NCBI RefSeq assembly: GCF_002834385.1 | Contig: NZ_PITQ01000014.1 | Coordinates: forward strand, 62,001-126,000 | Direction: 5' to 3' | Length of the DNA stretch: 64,000 bases | DNA from: Rahnella sp. AA | GTDB taxonomy: Bacteria; Pseudomonadota; Gammaproteobacteria; Enterobacterales; Enterobacteriaceae | Shown here: positions 52,858 through 63,364 of the stretch, one piece after another | How the letters are laid out: the number at the start of each line of letters is the position of its first letter | Position numbering within the stretch: position 1 is the stretch's first letter | Made by a program: the position numbers and the translations under genes | The notes under the pieces: generated by a model | What the model was told of the DNA's origin: nothing | Databases searched by the model: none | The model's input: only the letters and a program-made list of their open reading frames with translations

Positions 52858-53631
52858 TTATGATGACTTCAAATCGCGCAGCTGTGCACGGTCATTGTAA
52901 AATCGTTTATAAGCCAGGTAACCGGCAATAATCGTCGACAGACTGGCGGTGGCCAGCAGCATAAAAGTGACCATGATCTGGTATTTAATGGCTTTTACCG
53001 GGTCAATACCCGCAAAAATCAGGCCAGACATCATCCCCGGTAAACTCACGATACCCACTGTTTTCGCCGCATCCACGGTCGGTATCATGGCGGCCCGGAT
53101 ACTGTCGCGAATAATCCTTCCTGAGGCGATTTTTGTCGGTGCGCCCAGGCTTAACATTTCAAGGATTTTTTGCTGGTTATCGATAAAGCGCTGATTAAGG
53201 TTGCTGTAACACAAACCGACGGCAACCATTGCGTTTCCTGCAATCATCCCGGAAATCGGGATCACCTGCATAGGTAAAAACTCAATAGACCCGCTCAGGA
53301 TTAGAATCATCAGTGTCAGGGCGGTGCCGACCGTAATCGCGATAAAGGAAATGACGAATCCGTTGTCAATATTGCGGCTGCGTTTCTTCGCATTCAATGC
53401 CGCATTGACGCAGATAAAGAGCACCATCAGTACGGTTAACAGGCTGTTATTAATATCGAATATGTACTTCAGCACATACCCGACAATCACCAGTTGCACG
53501 ATAGCGCGGGCAACGCTCCAGATGATGTCCTTTTCCAGACCGAGTTTTTCTTTTTTGCTGACGAGCAGGGCGACGACGACCAGTATCAGCGCAAGAGCCA
53601 GAGACTGATTAGTGATGTTATGCTGGTTCAT
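52858..53631 (-). CDS. fetB: FetB/YbbM-family iron-export ABC permease
   Basis: This inner-membrane protein of about 257 residues has six to seven membrane segments. It contains the UPF0014 signatures QLVIVGYVLKYIF, GMIAGNAMVAVGL and SLPGMMSGLIFAGIDP. With FetA it forms an iron-efflux transporter that improves resistance to oxidative stress. The ATG at 53631 is preferred and overlaps the fetA end by 14 bases. Confidence 0.87.
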   Translation of the reverse strand: MNQHNITNQSLALALILVVVALLVSKKEKLGLEKDIIWSVARAIVQLVIVGYVLKYIFDINNSLLTVLMVLFICVNAALNAKKRSRNIDNGFVISFIAITVGTALTLMILILSGSIEFLPMQVIPISGMIAGNAMVAVGLCYSNLNQRFIDNQQKILEMLSLGAPTKIASGRIIRDSIRAAMIPTVDAAKTVGIVSLPGMMSGLIFAGIDPVKAIKYQIMVTFMLLATASLSTIIAGYLAYKRFYNDRAQLRDLKSS

Positions 53632-54286
53632 GAACCGTGTTCTCGTGTGAATGGCGGGTGAGGGTAAGAACGTTTTTCGCGTGACGGATTTCATTCAGGT
53701 CATGGCTTACCCACAACACGGCAATCTGTTCTTTTTCGACCAGCCCTGCGATGATTTCGTTAATGTTGACCTTATTTTCTTCATCCAGCGCGCTGGTGAT
53801 TTCATCAAGCAACAAAATATCCGGCATAAATTGCAGGTTACGCAGCAATGCAACGCGTTGCTTCTCACCCCCCGAAAGTTCCTGGATCCTTTTCGTCAGC
53901 ATATCTTCTGACAGATTCACCCGTTTCAGCCACTGGCGCAGATTCTTATCATCAATTTTTTTATTCCGGATCTGATAAGGCAGGGCGAGATTATCGTAAA
54001 CCGTCTCGCCAAACAGCGAAGGCGTCTGAAAACAGTAGGATACCCGCTGGCGGTAAACTTCAGGTTTAATCCGCGTGATATCTTCATTTTTAAAATAGAG
54101 GTTCCCGCCAGTGGGATTTTGCAATGAGGCAATAATCTTCAGCAGCGTGCTTTTCCCGCTGCCGGAAGGGCCGGTCAGCAATGTAAACTCCCCGGGGTTG
54201 AGCGTGAGTGAAACAGGTTCAAGCAGGGGGACGTTATTTAACGTAAAAGAGACGTCTTGCAGACGGAGGAGGTCATTGGAGTGAGT
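53618..54286 (-). CDS. fetA: FetA/YbbL-family iron-export ATP-binding protein
   Basis: This ATPase of about 222 residues has GPSGSGKST (Walker A), LSGGEKQRVALLRN (signature) and ILLLDEITSALDEENK (Walker B). It is upstream of fetB, and the pair matches E. coli YbbL/YbbM. The start is taken as a GTG at 54286; an ATG at 54358 is open but adds an unrelated N-terminus. Confidence 0.83.
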   Translation of the reverse strand, partial: THSNDLLRLQDVSFTLNNVPLLEPVSLTLNPGEFTLLTGPSGSGKSTLLKIIASLQNPTGGNLYFKNEDITRIKPEVYRQRVSYCFQTPSLFGETVYDNLALPYQIRNKKIDDKNLRQWLKRVNLSEDMLTKRIQELSGGEKQRVALLRNLQFMPDILLLDEITSALDEENKVNINEIIAGLVEKEQIAVLWVSHDLNEIRHAKNVLTLTRHSHENTVHEPA

Positions 54287-54433
54287 CACGCCGTAAATCC
54301 TTCGATAACTAATTGATGGTGTGAATGATATCACCTTTTGTAGTGTTATTACCGGCACGCAGAGGAGGGAAAATCATTTCAAAACTTTTTATGACTCAGA
54401 GTATTACCCGGTTAATTCATTCTGTCGCCTGAT

Positions 54434-54462
54434 ATAAAAAAGGCCCGTTTTTCAACGGGCCC
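54434..54462 (-). terminator. Rho-independent terminator of ydgA
   Basis: GGCCCGTT and AACGGGCC (54442-54449 and 54454-54461) pair, with a run of T on the minus strand. It lies 30 bases after the ydgA stop. Confidence 0.85.
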
Positions 54463-54492
54463 TGATGACTGTCGGCTAAAACAAACCTGTCA

Positions 54493-56028
54493 TTATTGTG
54501 CCGGTGCGGGGGCTGCCTGTGGTGCGGCAGGTGCTTCCTGTACTGGCGCTGGTGCTGCCGGGCCACCGAAGATCCCGAACAACCCTGCAAATTCCTGCAA
54601 CGTCATTTTCTGGCCATTCAGGTCGACCTGATTGTCCGCGTAATGGAAGCTGCTGGAGAGGGTGTCATTTTTCACGGTGGTCAGCTTAAACATCTGCCCC
54701 ATTGCTGCCAGCCCCTGAACCTGCTGCTGGGCCAGTTTTGCGGCGTCGTCAGCATTGTAGCCTTCCAGCTGTGCGACCTGCGTGGTGACCTGGGTTGCCA
54801 TCGGCAACGGCACCGTCAGGGTGGCATCGAGTTTGCTGACCAGCTGCGATAACATTTGATCCTGAGATTGCGCCGGTGCGGCAGCCGGATCTTTCAGATC
54901 CAATTGCAGATTGAAGCTACTTTCACCTTTGCTGTTTTTCCAGCTCAGCGGCGCAATGCTGATGCTCGGGTTGCCTTTGAGCAGCAGTGGCAGGTTAGCC
55001 AGTAATAAATCAGCCGCCTGTTGCTGATACGCTGCGGGATCAAGCTCGCCTTGCTTCATCAGCAGATCGCGTGATTGCTGGTTGTAGTTGTCGGCAAACT
55101 GTTTGAGCGCGGCACCGTCGAGCTTATCCAGCTTGATGGTCAGTTTTGCGGAACCGAAATCTGCACCCTGAACTTTCAGTGCGTCAATGGTGTAATCCTG
55201 CTGACCCGCAATGTTATTGCCGTTTTCAGCGAATTTACTGACCAGTTTGAAATTATCCAGTGAACCGGCGTCTTTGCCATCCACATTCACCAGAATCTGC
55301 TTCACGTTCAGGTTCTGATCGCCAACGCCCACCTGGAATTTGCCCTGGTGTGTATCGCTGTCCATGCTGAAACCGGCCAGGGTAATTTTTTCAAGCTGCC
55401 CCCACTGGTTTTTTGACGTCAGCGCAACACTGTCAGTGCTAGCGTTAAGCTTCATCGCAGCGAGTTCTTTATCGACGTCGATATTGATTTTCCCGCCGGA
55501 GAATTGCAGCTGGCTCTCATCTTTTTGATAAGTCACGGGGATAATGTCAACGGCGGAAGAACTTGCGCCTGTGTAAGACACGCGGGTATCGACGGTGACC
55601 AGCGATTTCCCTTTCGTGACATCAAACAGGCCTTTTACCGTCGGCGTATTTTGCAGTTCAGAATGAACGGAAGCCATGCTTGGGATCAGATTGAATTTTT
55701 TCAGCTGAGCCGCAGGGAACGGGCCGTGATCGATAGTTTCGATAAAGGCTATTTCGTCACCGGTTTTCAATGCACTGGTACCCGCAGTCGCGGCAGCGGG
55801 ATCAGGTTGCAGAACAATGCGCATTTTGCTGCTGAACAGCCCGCGCTGATAATCCTGATAGCTGACTTTCAGCCCGGCTTTCGGATAAGCACTTTGCAAC
55901 TGACCGTTGGCGGCTGCGACCTGTTCATCCATATGTTGCTCAATCAGTTTGCCCGTATACCACGAGACGCCTGTCCAGGCCGCGCCAAGAATGACAATGA
56001 CGCTTACAGCGACTAACGACTTCTTCAT
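54493..56028 (-). CDS. ydgA: DUF945-family protein YdgA
   Basis: This 511-residue protein has an N-terminal membrane anchor or signal (VAVSVIVILGAAWTGVSW) and a long periplasmic region rich in amphipathic beta segments, matching E. coli YdgA (DUF945). The C-terminus is an alanine/proline-rich tail. Function unknown. It lies next to manA as in E. coli. Confidence 0.88.
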   Translation of the reverse strand: MKKSLVAVSVIVILGAAWTGVSWYTGKLIEQHMDEQVAAANGQLQSAYPKAGLKVSYQDYQRGLFSSKMRIVLQPDPAAATAGTSALKTGDEIAFIETIDHGPFPAAQLKKFNLIPSMASVHSELQNTPTVKGLFDVTKGKSLVTVDTRVSYTGASSSAVDIIPVTYQKDESQLQFSGGKINIDVDKELAAMKLNASTDSVALTSKNQWGQLEKITLAGFSMDSDTHQGKFQVGVGDQNLNVKQILVNVDGKDAGSLDNFKLVSKFAENGNNIAGQQDYTIDALKVQGADFGSAKLTIKLDKLDGAALKQFADNYNQQSRDLLMKQGELDPAAYQQQAADLLLANLPLLLKGNPSISIAPLSWKNSKGESSFNLQLDLKDPAAAPAQSQDQMLSQLVSKLDATLTVPLPMATQVTTQVAQLEGYNADDAAKLAQQQVQGLAAMGQMFKLTTVKNDTLSSSFHYADNQVDLNGQKMTLQEFAGLFGIFGGPAAPAPVQEAPAAPQAAPAPAQ

Positions 56029-56060
56029 ATCTCTGTTTATCCTTATGAAATATCCCGAAA

Positions 56061-56082
56061 ATAAAAAACGCCTTCCGGCGTT
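56061..56082 (-). terminator. Terminator between manA and ydgA, copy 1
   Basis: AACGCC and GGCGTT (56067-56072 and 56077-56082) pair, with a T run on the minus strand. It lies about 80 bases after the manA stop. Confidence 0.75.
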
Positions 56083-56128
56083 ATTAGTTCCCTGAGTGTA
56101 GCTGAATCAGCAGAAAAATCACCAAAAT

Positions 56129-56143
56129 GGGGCGATTAGCCCC
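56129..56143 (-). terminator. Terminator between manA and ydgA, copy 2
   Basis: GGGGC and GCCCC pair around a five-base loop, followed by ATTTTGG on the minus strand. A shorter hairpin 20 bases after the manA stop. Confidence 0.5.
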
Positions 56144-56162
56144 GTTTTGTTTAATCAACTGT

Positions 56163-57344
56163 TCATTTGCCGAGTGTATTGAACACGCGGGCAATGCGGC
56201 CATTACCGCTGACAGTGACCGGCGATTCGCTGGCTGACAGGTAACCGGACTCACCGGGTTTGAGCGTCAGTGTTTCATCACCTTTAGCCAGGATACACTG
56301 GCCTTCAATACAGAAGACGATTGCCGCGCTGTCCTGTTCCAGGATCAGAGGGGCTGTGCTCAGGCTGTGGATAGAAAATGCAAAATCTTCGACAGGGATT
56401 GGGAAGTTGAGTTCAGCACCTTTAACAACCGGCGTCGTCAGCAATTCGCTGGCCGGTTTGGCGTTGAATTTCAGGTTTGCCAGTAATTCCGGGATATCGA
56501 TATATTTCGGCGTCAGGCCAGCACGCAGAACGTTATCAGAATTTGCCATGACCTCCAGTGAAACGCCTTTCAGGTAGGCATGCGGGGTTTCGGCATACAG
56601 GAACATGCCTTCACCCGGTTGCAGCGTAATCACGTTCAGCAGTAACGGCGAAAACAGGCCGCTGTCGTCCGGATAAAACTCAGAAATGCTGCGGATAGTG
56701 TCCCACGGCTCACCGTGCTGTACGTCCAGCACAGATTTCAGTACATCCAGCGCGCGCGACTTATCTTCGCCTTCCAGGCTCAGCAGACCGGCAAAAAGAG
56801 TGCGCAGGTGGTCAACATCGGGGAAGCTCAGGAAACTGGCAATCAGCGGATGTGCGCCGGCTACCGGTTGCAACAGTGAAACAATCTCACGCAGTTCACG
56901 AAAACCGTTCATTGCCTGGAATGGCGTCAGGGCATAGACCAGTTCCGGCTTGTGATTCGGATCTTTGTAGTTACGTTCGGCCGCATCAAGCGGGATACCT
57001 GCGGCATTTTCTTTTGCGTAACCGACTTCAGCGGCGCCTTTACTCGGGTGAACCTGAATAGAAAGCGGCTGGTCGGCGCATAAGACTTTAAACAGGAAAG
57101 GCAGTTCCCCGAAACGTTTCGCCACTTTTTCGCCAAGCTGACTGTTCAGGTCGGCGGTAATCTGGTCGCGAAGGGAAATCGTTTCACCCCGGGCGTTCTC
57201 AACCTGAGAACTGCTTTTCGGGTGAGCGCCCATCCACAGCTCAGCCATCGGACGGCCCTGAGGATCGGTTATTCCGTAGAGTTTGGTCAGCGCGTCTTTA
57301 CTACCCCAGGCGTAGTTTTGTACACCGTTATGCATCTTTTGCAT
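56163..57344 (-). CDS. manA: Mannose-6-phosphate isomerase
   Basis: This 393-residue zinc enzyme interconverts mannose-6-phosphate and fructose-6-phosphate. Zinc-binding QVHPSKGAAEVGYAK near residue 97, the KPELVYALTPFQAMNGFR active-site segment and YAETPHAYLKG near residue 255 are present. Length matches E. coli ManA. Divergent from fumC, with 246 bases between. Confidence 0.95.
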   Translation of the reverse strand: MQKMHNGVQNYAWGSKDALTKLYGITDPQGRPMAELWMGAHPKSSSQVENARGETISLRDQITADLNSQLGEKVAKRFGELPFLFKVLCADQPLSIQVHPSKGAAEVGYAKENAAGIPLDAAERNYKDPNHKPELVYALTPFQAMNGFRELREIVSLLQPVAGAHPLIASFLSFPDVDHLRTLFAGLLSLEGEDKSRALDVLKSVLDVQHGEPWDTIRSISEFYPDDSGLFSPLLLNVITLQPGEGMFLYAETPHAYLKGVSLEVMANSDNVLRAGLTPKYIDIPELLANLKFNAKPASELLTTPVVKGAELNFPIPVEDFAFSIHSLSTAPLILEQDSAAIVFCIEGQCILAKGDETLTLKPGESGYLSASESPVTVSGNGRIARVFNTLGK

Positions 57345-57590
57345 GGCTTCATCCTGAATGAAAAATATTGCCGCCTAGTAAACAATGACAAAGCAGGCTT
57401 TACAACTATGAAGGGTCAAAAAGTGCTTTGAAAACGAATTATCAGAATAGGGATCGATTCGAATTATACGCTCAGCTTATATGTCACTATAATCAACAGG
57501 CCGCAACGGGATGCGTGGGAGCGCGCGCGGCAATCAAACACCTGCAAAAAAACTGATTTATCATCGTAATATGCATCTAAGGAGACAGTA

Positions 57591-58988
57591 ATGGCGACAA
57601 CACGCATTGAAAAAGACTCAATGGGGCCCGTTGATGTTCCGGCAGATAAGCTTTGGGGCGCACAGACGCAGCGTTCCCTTGAGCACTTTCGTATTTCCTC
57701 TGAGAAAATGCCTGAGGCGCTGATCCACGCGCTGGCTCTGACTAAACGCGCGGCGGCCAGCGTCAATATTGATCTGGGGTTACTGCCCGCGGAGCGCGGA
57801 AATGCCATTATTGCCGCCGCGGATGAGGTACTGGCCGGGAAGCATCCTGCAGAGTTCCCGCTGGCTATCTGGCAGACAGGCTCCGGCACTCAGACCAACA
57901 TGAATATGAATGAAGTGCTGGCAAACCGTGCGAGTGAAATTCTCGGCGGTGAACGCGGAGAAGGGCGTAAAGTCCATCCTAACGATGATGTGAACAAAAG
58001 CCAGAGTTCCAACGATGTTTTCCCAACCGCTATGCACGTCGCTGCCGTTATCGAATTGCGTGAAACGCTGATCCCCGAACTGAAAGTGTTGCATAAAACG
58101 CTCGCAGCAAAGGCCGATGCTTATCGCGATATTGTGAAGATTGGCCGCACGCATTTGCAAGATGCCACTCCGCTGACTTTGGGGCAGGAAATCTCCGGAT
58201 GGGTTGCGATGCTGGCACATAACCTGACACACATTGAGAATAGCATTCCACACATTGCAGAACTGGCGCTGGGGGGAACCGCCGTCGGTACAGGGCTGAA
58301 TACACACCCTGAATACGCGGTGCGTGTGGCCAAAGCGCTGGCGGATTTGACCAAACAGCCGTTTGTCACCTCTCCGAACAAATTTGAAGCGCTGGCAACG
58401 TGCGATGCACTGGTGCATGGACACGGCGCACTGAAAGGTCTGGCCGCATCACTGATGAAAATCGCCAACGACGTTCGCTGGTTATCTTCCGGACCGCGTT
58501 GCGGAATTGGCGAAATTGCGATCCCTGAAAATGAGCCGGGCAGCTCGATTATGCCGGGCAAAGTCAACCCGACGCAGTGTGAAGCGATGACGATGTTGTG
58601 CGCACAGGTGCTGGGGAATGATGTCGCGGTCAATATTGGCGGGGCTTCCGGTAACTTTGAGCTGAACGTATTCCGCCCGCTGGTTATCCATAACTTCCTG
58701 CAATCCGTGCGTTTGCTGGCCGACGGAATGCGCGGATTTAATGAACATTGCGCCGTGGGGATAGAACCAAACCGGGATCGTATTACTCAGTTGCTGAACG
58801 AATCACTGATGTTGGTGACCGCGCTCAATACGCATATTGGATACGATAAGGCCGCTGAAATAGCCAAAAAAGCGCATAAAGAAGGGCTGACGCTCAAAGC
58901 ATCTGCGCTGAAACTGGGTTATCTGACCGAAGAGCAGTTCGACGAATGGGTACGCCCTGAAGCCATGGTCGGCAGCATGAAAGCGTAA
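57591..58988 (+). CDS. fumC: Fumarase class II
   Basis: This 465-residue iron-independent fumarase has [29 protein letters not shown] and the superfamily loop [15 protein letters not shown]. It hydrates fumarate to malate. AAGGAGA precedes the ATG. In E. coli the class I gene fumA sits between manA and fumC; here it is absent from this position. Confidence 0.96.
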   Translation: MATTRIEKDSMGPVDVPADKLWGAQTQRSLEHFRISSEKMPEALIHALALTKRAAASVNIDLGLLPAERGNAIIAAADEVLAGKHPAEFPLAIWQTGSGTQTNMNMNEVLANRASEILGGERGEGRKVHPNDDVNKSQSSNDVFPTAMHVAAVIELRETLIPELKVLHKTLAAKADAYRDIVKIGRTHLQDATPLTLGQEISGWVAMLAHNLTHIENSIPHIAELALGGTAVGTGLNTHPEYAVRVAKALADLTKQPFVTSPNKFEALATCDALVHGHGALKGLAASLMKIANDVRWLSSGPRCGIGEIAIPENEPGSSIMPGKVNPTQCEAMTMLCAQVLGNDVAVNIGGASGNFELNVFRPLVIHNFLQSVRLLADGMRGFNEHCAVGIEPNRDRITQLLNESLMLVTALNTHIGYDKAAEIAKKAHKEGLTLKASALKLGYLTEEQFDEWVRPEAMVGSMKA

Positions 58989-59013
58989 TTTAGGCAAAAG
59001 CCCACGTTTATTG

Positions 59014-59038
59014 AGGTCCGGTTATCCGGACCTTTTTT
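59014..59038. terminator. Rho-independent terminator between fumC and tus
   Basis: AGGTCCGG and CCGGACCT pair around TTAT, followed by six T residues. It lies 25 bases after the fumC stop and faces the convergent tus gene. Confidence 0.9.
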
Positions 59039-59051
59039 ACATCGGGTGTTC

Positions 59052-59987
59052 CTAAAGCGGATGATCGGTATACAAATGCAGGCGTTTAATCAACAAATTC
59101 AGCGGTTGCGATTGCGGTTTGTATTTATGTTTCACCATCGTCACATCGTAATCATGCAGTTCCCCCAACTTGGGTACCTGCATCATGGGGGAACGTAAAC
59201 ACAGTGCAATCAGCGGCAACGGGCAGGGATGCTGTACCTGTTTCTGGCTGTTGCGGTACCACACGCGGGCGATCGGCTGCACTTTCACCGGACGTTTAAA
59301 CTTGAGTGCAGCATGCTCAGGCAGGCGCTTAACGTCATTCATCTCCCGGTTGATGTTTTCCATCCACTGCTCGCGGGTATATGGAGACACAGCGCGTCCG
59401 GCGTTCAAACTTTTTTCCAGCTGAGTGAGGACCTCATCGCGGGTGACATTTTTGATGATATGCTTGTTGGCCCAGCCAAACCGTACGGAATCAGGATCAT
59501 TAAGAAAGGTGACAGAGCGGTAAGCGTTGAGAGTGATCAGGCCGCGTAAATGCGTATGGACAAACTCGAAGCGTTGTTCCGGTGCCAGCCCCGATTCTAC
59601 GGTTACGATATGTTCCAGCTCGGCTTTGAGTTTATTCACTTCTTCAATCAGCAGCAGGGCCGCCTGATGTTCTGGCTGATCGACGGCATAGCAGAGCACG
59701 CCGGGCAAACGTACGGCAGACTTACTGCTCACATTCTCGTTATTATGATGGATAAATAAACGCTGAAAATGCTGTAAAGCCAGATGTTGCGCGGCTTCGC
59801 CGATATGCGGCGTGACGGTAATTTTATCCGCAGGATTATGCTCCTCGCCTTTCGCGATCTCCGGCAGGGCAAAAACCCGCGCCTGCAGTAATTCAAGCTG
59901 ATTCAGAAAATTCCCCAGGTCATGCAACGCAAGTTCCAGCTCGTTAAAGCAGCCGTTCATGCGGGCAATTAAATCATAATCCGCCAT
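59052..59987 (-). CDS. tus: Replication terminus site-binding protein Tus
   Basis: This 311-residue protein is the monomeric Ter-binding replication fork-arrest protein. The sequence aligns along its length with E. coli Tus, from the N-terminal MADYDLIARMN to the C-terminal LLIKRLHLYTDHPL. Its gene follows fumC as in E. coli, convergently. A Ter site lies 12 bases upstream of the start codon, so it probably autoregulates by binding there. Confidence 0.95.
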   Translation of the reverse strand: MADYDLIARMNGCFNELELALHDLGNFLNQLELLQARVFALPEIAKGEEHNPADKITVTPHIGEAAQHLALQHFQRLFIHHNNENVSSKSAVRLPGVLCYAVDQPEHQAALLLIEEVNKLKAELEHIVTVESGLAPEQRFEFVHTHLRGLITLNAYRSVTFLNDPDSVRFGWANKHIIKNVTRDEVLTQLEKSLNAGRAVSPYTREQWMENINREMNDVKRLPEHAALKFKRPVKVQPIARVWYRNSQKQVQHPCPLPLIALCLRSPMMQVPKLGELHDYDVTMVKHKYKPQSQPLNLLIKRLHLYTDHPL

Positions 59988-59995
59988 AAACCCTC

Positions 59996-60017
59996 CAGTT
60001 AGTTACAACATACAGTT
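59996..60017 (-). promoter_or_regulatory. Ter site (TerB-like) upstream of tus
   Basis: On the minus strand the segment reads GTATGTTGTAACTAA, identical to the core of E. coli TerB. It lies 10-30 bases before the tus start codon, so it can act both as a fork-arrest site and as the tus operator. By analogy with TerB, forks moving toward lower coordinates would meet the blocking face. Confidence 0.92.
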
Positions 60018-60107
60018 TAGGGCATTACAAACCATTGTGCACACCTGACGTTCACAGAACATGAGAAAGACAGGTGTCCGTACATCTTTAGCAGGAATAA
60101 AAGGCTT

Positions 60108-60569
60108 TCATTCATGAGGGTACTGGCTGTCAGAGACTTTTTCCATCCAGATGACGGTCTTTCCTTCAAAGGATTCTGCCACCGCGATATGCGTCATGGG
60201 TTCTGTCGCGCAAGCACCATGCCAGTGTTTGACACCCGGCGGGATCCACACCACATCACCTTTGCGGATTTTCTGCGCCGGCTTTCCCCATTCCTGAACC
60301 CAGCCTGAACCTGACGTCACAATCAATGTTTGCCCAAGCGGGTGAGTATGCCACGCCGTGCGGGCACCGGCTTCAAACGTCACTATGCCACCGCCGATGC
60401 GTGCAGGAGATTCTCGCTGAAAACGCGATTCAACAGTTGCCTTTCCGGTGAAATATTTTGTATCGCCTGGGGTTACAGGCTGCGTTCCGGCATGATTCAC
60501 TGTTACGTCCGCCATCGCTGATGCACTGGTAAGGGCAACGGCTGCCAGTATCATAATGAGTGCCTTCAT
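60108..60569 (-). CDS. Exported cupin-domain protein
   Basis: This protein of about 153 residues has a signal peptide (MKALIMILAAVALTSASAMA) and a cupin barrel with WHTHPLGQTLIV as the first metal-binding motif and IPPGVKHWHGA as the second. Probably a periplasmic metal-binding cupin, perhaps of the carboxymuconolactone/quercetinase-like group. The frame is open to 60674, but the ATG at 60569 starts the signal peptide. The 295 bases upstream to the next gene are A+T-rich and hold both promoters; nothing specific was seen. Confidence 0.82.
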   Translation of the reverse strand: MKALIMILAAVALTSASAMADVTVNHAGTQPVTPGDTKYFTGKATVESRFQRESPARIGGGIVTFEAGARTAWHTHPLGQTLIVTSGSGWVQEWGKPAQKIRKGDVVWIPPGVKHWHGACATEPMTHIAVAESFEGKTVIWMEKVSDSQYPHE

Positions 60570-60810
60570 ATTTTCCTCTAAAGCCGCAGTTGAATGTGAT
60601 GATTTAAATGCATTATTCCAGGATTGCATCGCTGTATTCAGTCTACACAACAGGTCATGTCCCCAGCCTGACATTGAGCTGATATTCCTGTCAGTTTGAA
60701 ATAAATGGCGGGATACACGCCTTGGTTATTATTGAATATTTCTCAATACATCATGAATTAAATCCGTAATTGTTAATTTATTTTAATTAATTAAGATGAA
60801 TAAAACGTGA

Positions 60811-61854
<1,044 letters not shown>

Positions 61855-61944
61855 CGTCAACGAAACACTACCGTATCAGGCAGTACGTCAGGCCGAATTC
61901 TGACTATCCTGAATAAAACATCGCAAAATTAAAGAGGAATACCT

Positions 61945-62685
61945 ATGTCTGAGAATATCAAAGATAAAGTCGTCGTTATTGTCGGTGCCAGCAGTGGCCT
62001 GGGTGAAGCGCTGGCACGCCGCCTGGCAAAAGACGGAGCAAAACTGATGCTCGGTGCGCGCAGAACCGACCGGCTGGCAAAAATTGCCGCAGAACTTCAG
62101 TTATCTGAAGAGGCGTATCTCAAAACTGACGTTGTTGATCCCGAACAGGTGCAGGCGCTGGTCGACAAAGCCGTCGCGTTATACGGAAGAATCGACGTTA
62201 TCGTCAATAATGCTGGCCTGATGCCACATTCATTACTGGGACGTCGCCAGCTTAATGACTGGAATGCAATGATTGATATTAATCTGCGCGGCGTATTGCA
62301 TGGCATTGCTGCGGTACTGCCGTATATGCAGGAGCAAAAAAGCGGCCATATCATCAATACCTCTTCCGTTGCAGGGCATAAAGTGCGTGCTGGCAGTGCC
62401 GTCTATGCCGCGACTAAAACTGCAGTGAGGGTCATTTCCGAAGGCCTGCGTCAGGAAGTCAAACCGTACAACATCAGAACCACAATTATCTCGCCAGGTG
62501 CAGTTCAGAGTGAACTGGTGGACAGTATTACTGATGCCGATGTTGCAAAAGGCACCCGGGATTATTACGATAATTTCGCGATTTCAGCAGAATCATTTGC
62601 AAACGTTGTCGCTTTTGCCATCAGTCAGCCGGAAGACGTTGATATTAATGAAATCCTGTTCCGCCCAACAAAGCAGGAATTATAA
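61945..62685 (+). CDS. Short-chain dehydrogenase/reductase
   Basis: This 246-residue classical SDR has [15 protein letters not shown] at the cofactor site, NNAGLMP, the catalytic serine in NTSSVAG and YAATK. It resembles the YdfG-like/serine-dehydrogenase SDR group but is a separate gene from ydfG at 30307. AAAGAGGA precedes the start. Substrate unknown. Confidence 0.9.
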   Translation: MSENIKDKVVVIVGASSGLGEALARRLAKDGAKLMLGARRTDRLAKIAAELQLSEEAYLKTDVVDPEQVQALVDKAVALYGRIDVIVNNAGLMPHSLLGRRQLNDWNAMIDINLRGVLHGIAAVLPYMQEQKSGHIINTSSVAGHKVRAGSAVYAATKTAVRVISEGLRQEVKPYNIRTTIISPGAVQSELVDSITDADVAKGTRDYYDNFAISAESFANVVAFAISQPEDVDINEILFRPTKQEL

Positions 62686-62769
62686 CGCACAGACGCGCGG
62701 TTGAGTTCCAGGCACCGGGGCAGTAGCATGGCCCCGTCACCCATAAAAAACCTTTGCCGCGAGAAGAAT

Positions 62770-63348
62770 ATGCCTGAGTTTCCTGATGATCTTCCCCGTT
62801 GCCCGTGGGGTACCGATGACCCGATGATGCGTGAATATCATGATTGTGAGTGGGGCAAGCCGGTTCGCGACAGCAGGGCACTTTGGGAGAAACTGATGCT
62901 GGATGGGTTTCAGGCCGGATTATCGTGGCGGATTGTGCTCAAAAAGCGTGATGCTTTGCGCAGGGCTTTTTGTCATTTCGAACCACAAAAAGTGGCTGAA
63001 CTGACTGAAAAAGATATCGAAAGGCTGGTTAATAACGCTGATATTATCCGTTCCCGCAGCAAAATTACCGCCGTCATCAATAATGCGCGTGCTTTTCTGG
63101 CAATGCAGGAGGCTGGCGAAGAGTTTGGTGACTGGATCTGGGCACAAATCGGAGGTAAAGCCATTCAGCATACCGGTGTGGTTCCCACTAAAGATGCGCT
63201 GTCTGACCGGATTTCTAAAGATCTCAAAAAACGCGGTTTTAAATTTGTGGGGCCCACGATTGTCTATGCCTGGATGGAGGCTACAGGTCTGATTAATACT
63301 CACCATCCTGACTGTTTTCGCCGTGCTCAGGTAGCAAAAGAAGCCTGA
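62770..63348 (+). CDS. DNA-3-methyladenine glycosylase I (Tag family)
   Basis: This protein of about 192 residues has the Tag motifs: CPWGTDDPMMREYHDCEWG at the N-terminus, FQAGLSWRIVLKKRDALR, NKAR-like SRSKITAVINNARAF, KFVGPTIVYAWMEATG and a C-terminal HHPDCF. The N-terminal Cys and His with the C-terminal His and Cys match the zinc-snap ligands of E. coli Tag. It removes 3-methyladenine from DNA. The ATG at 62770 follows GAGAAG; an upstream TTG is less likely. Confidence 0.88.
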   Translation: MPEFPDDLPRCPWGTDDPMMREYHDCEWGKPVRDSRALWEKLMLDGFQAGLSWRIVLKKRDALRRAFCHFEPQKVAELTEKDIERLVNNADIIRSRSKITAVINNARAFLAMQEAGEEFGDWIWAQIGGKAIQHTGVVPTKDALSDRISKDLKKRGFKFVGPTIVYAWMEATGLINTHHPDCFRRAQVAKEA

Positions 63349-63364
63349 CCTGGCGGCGTGCTCA

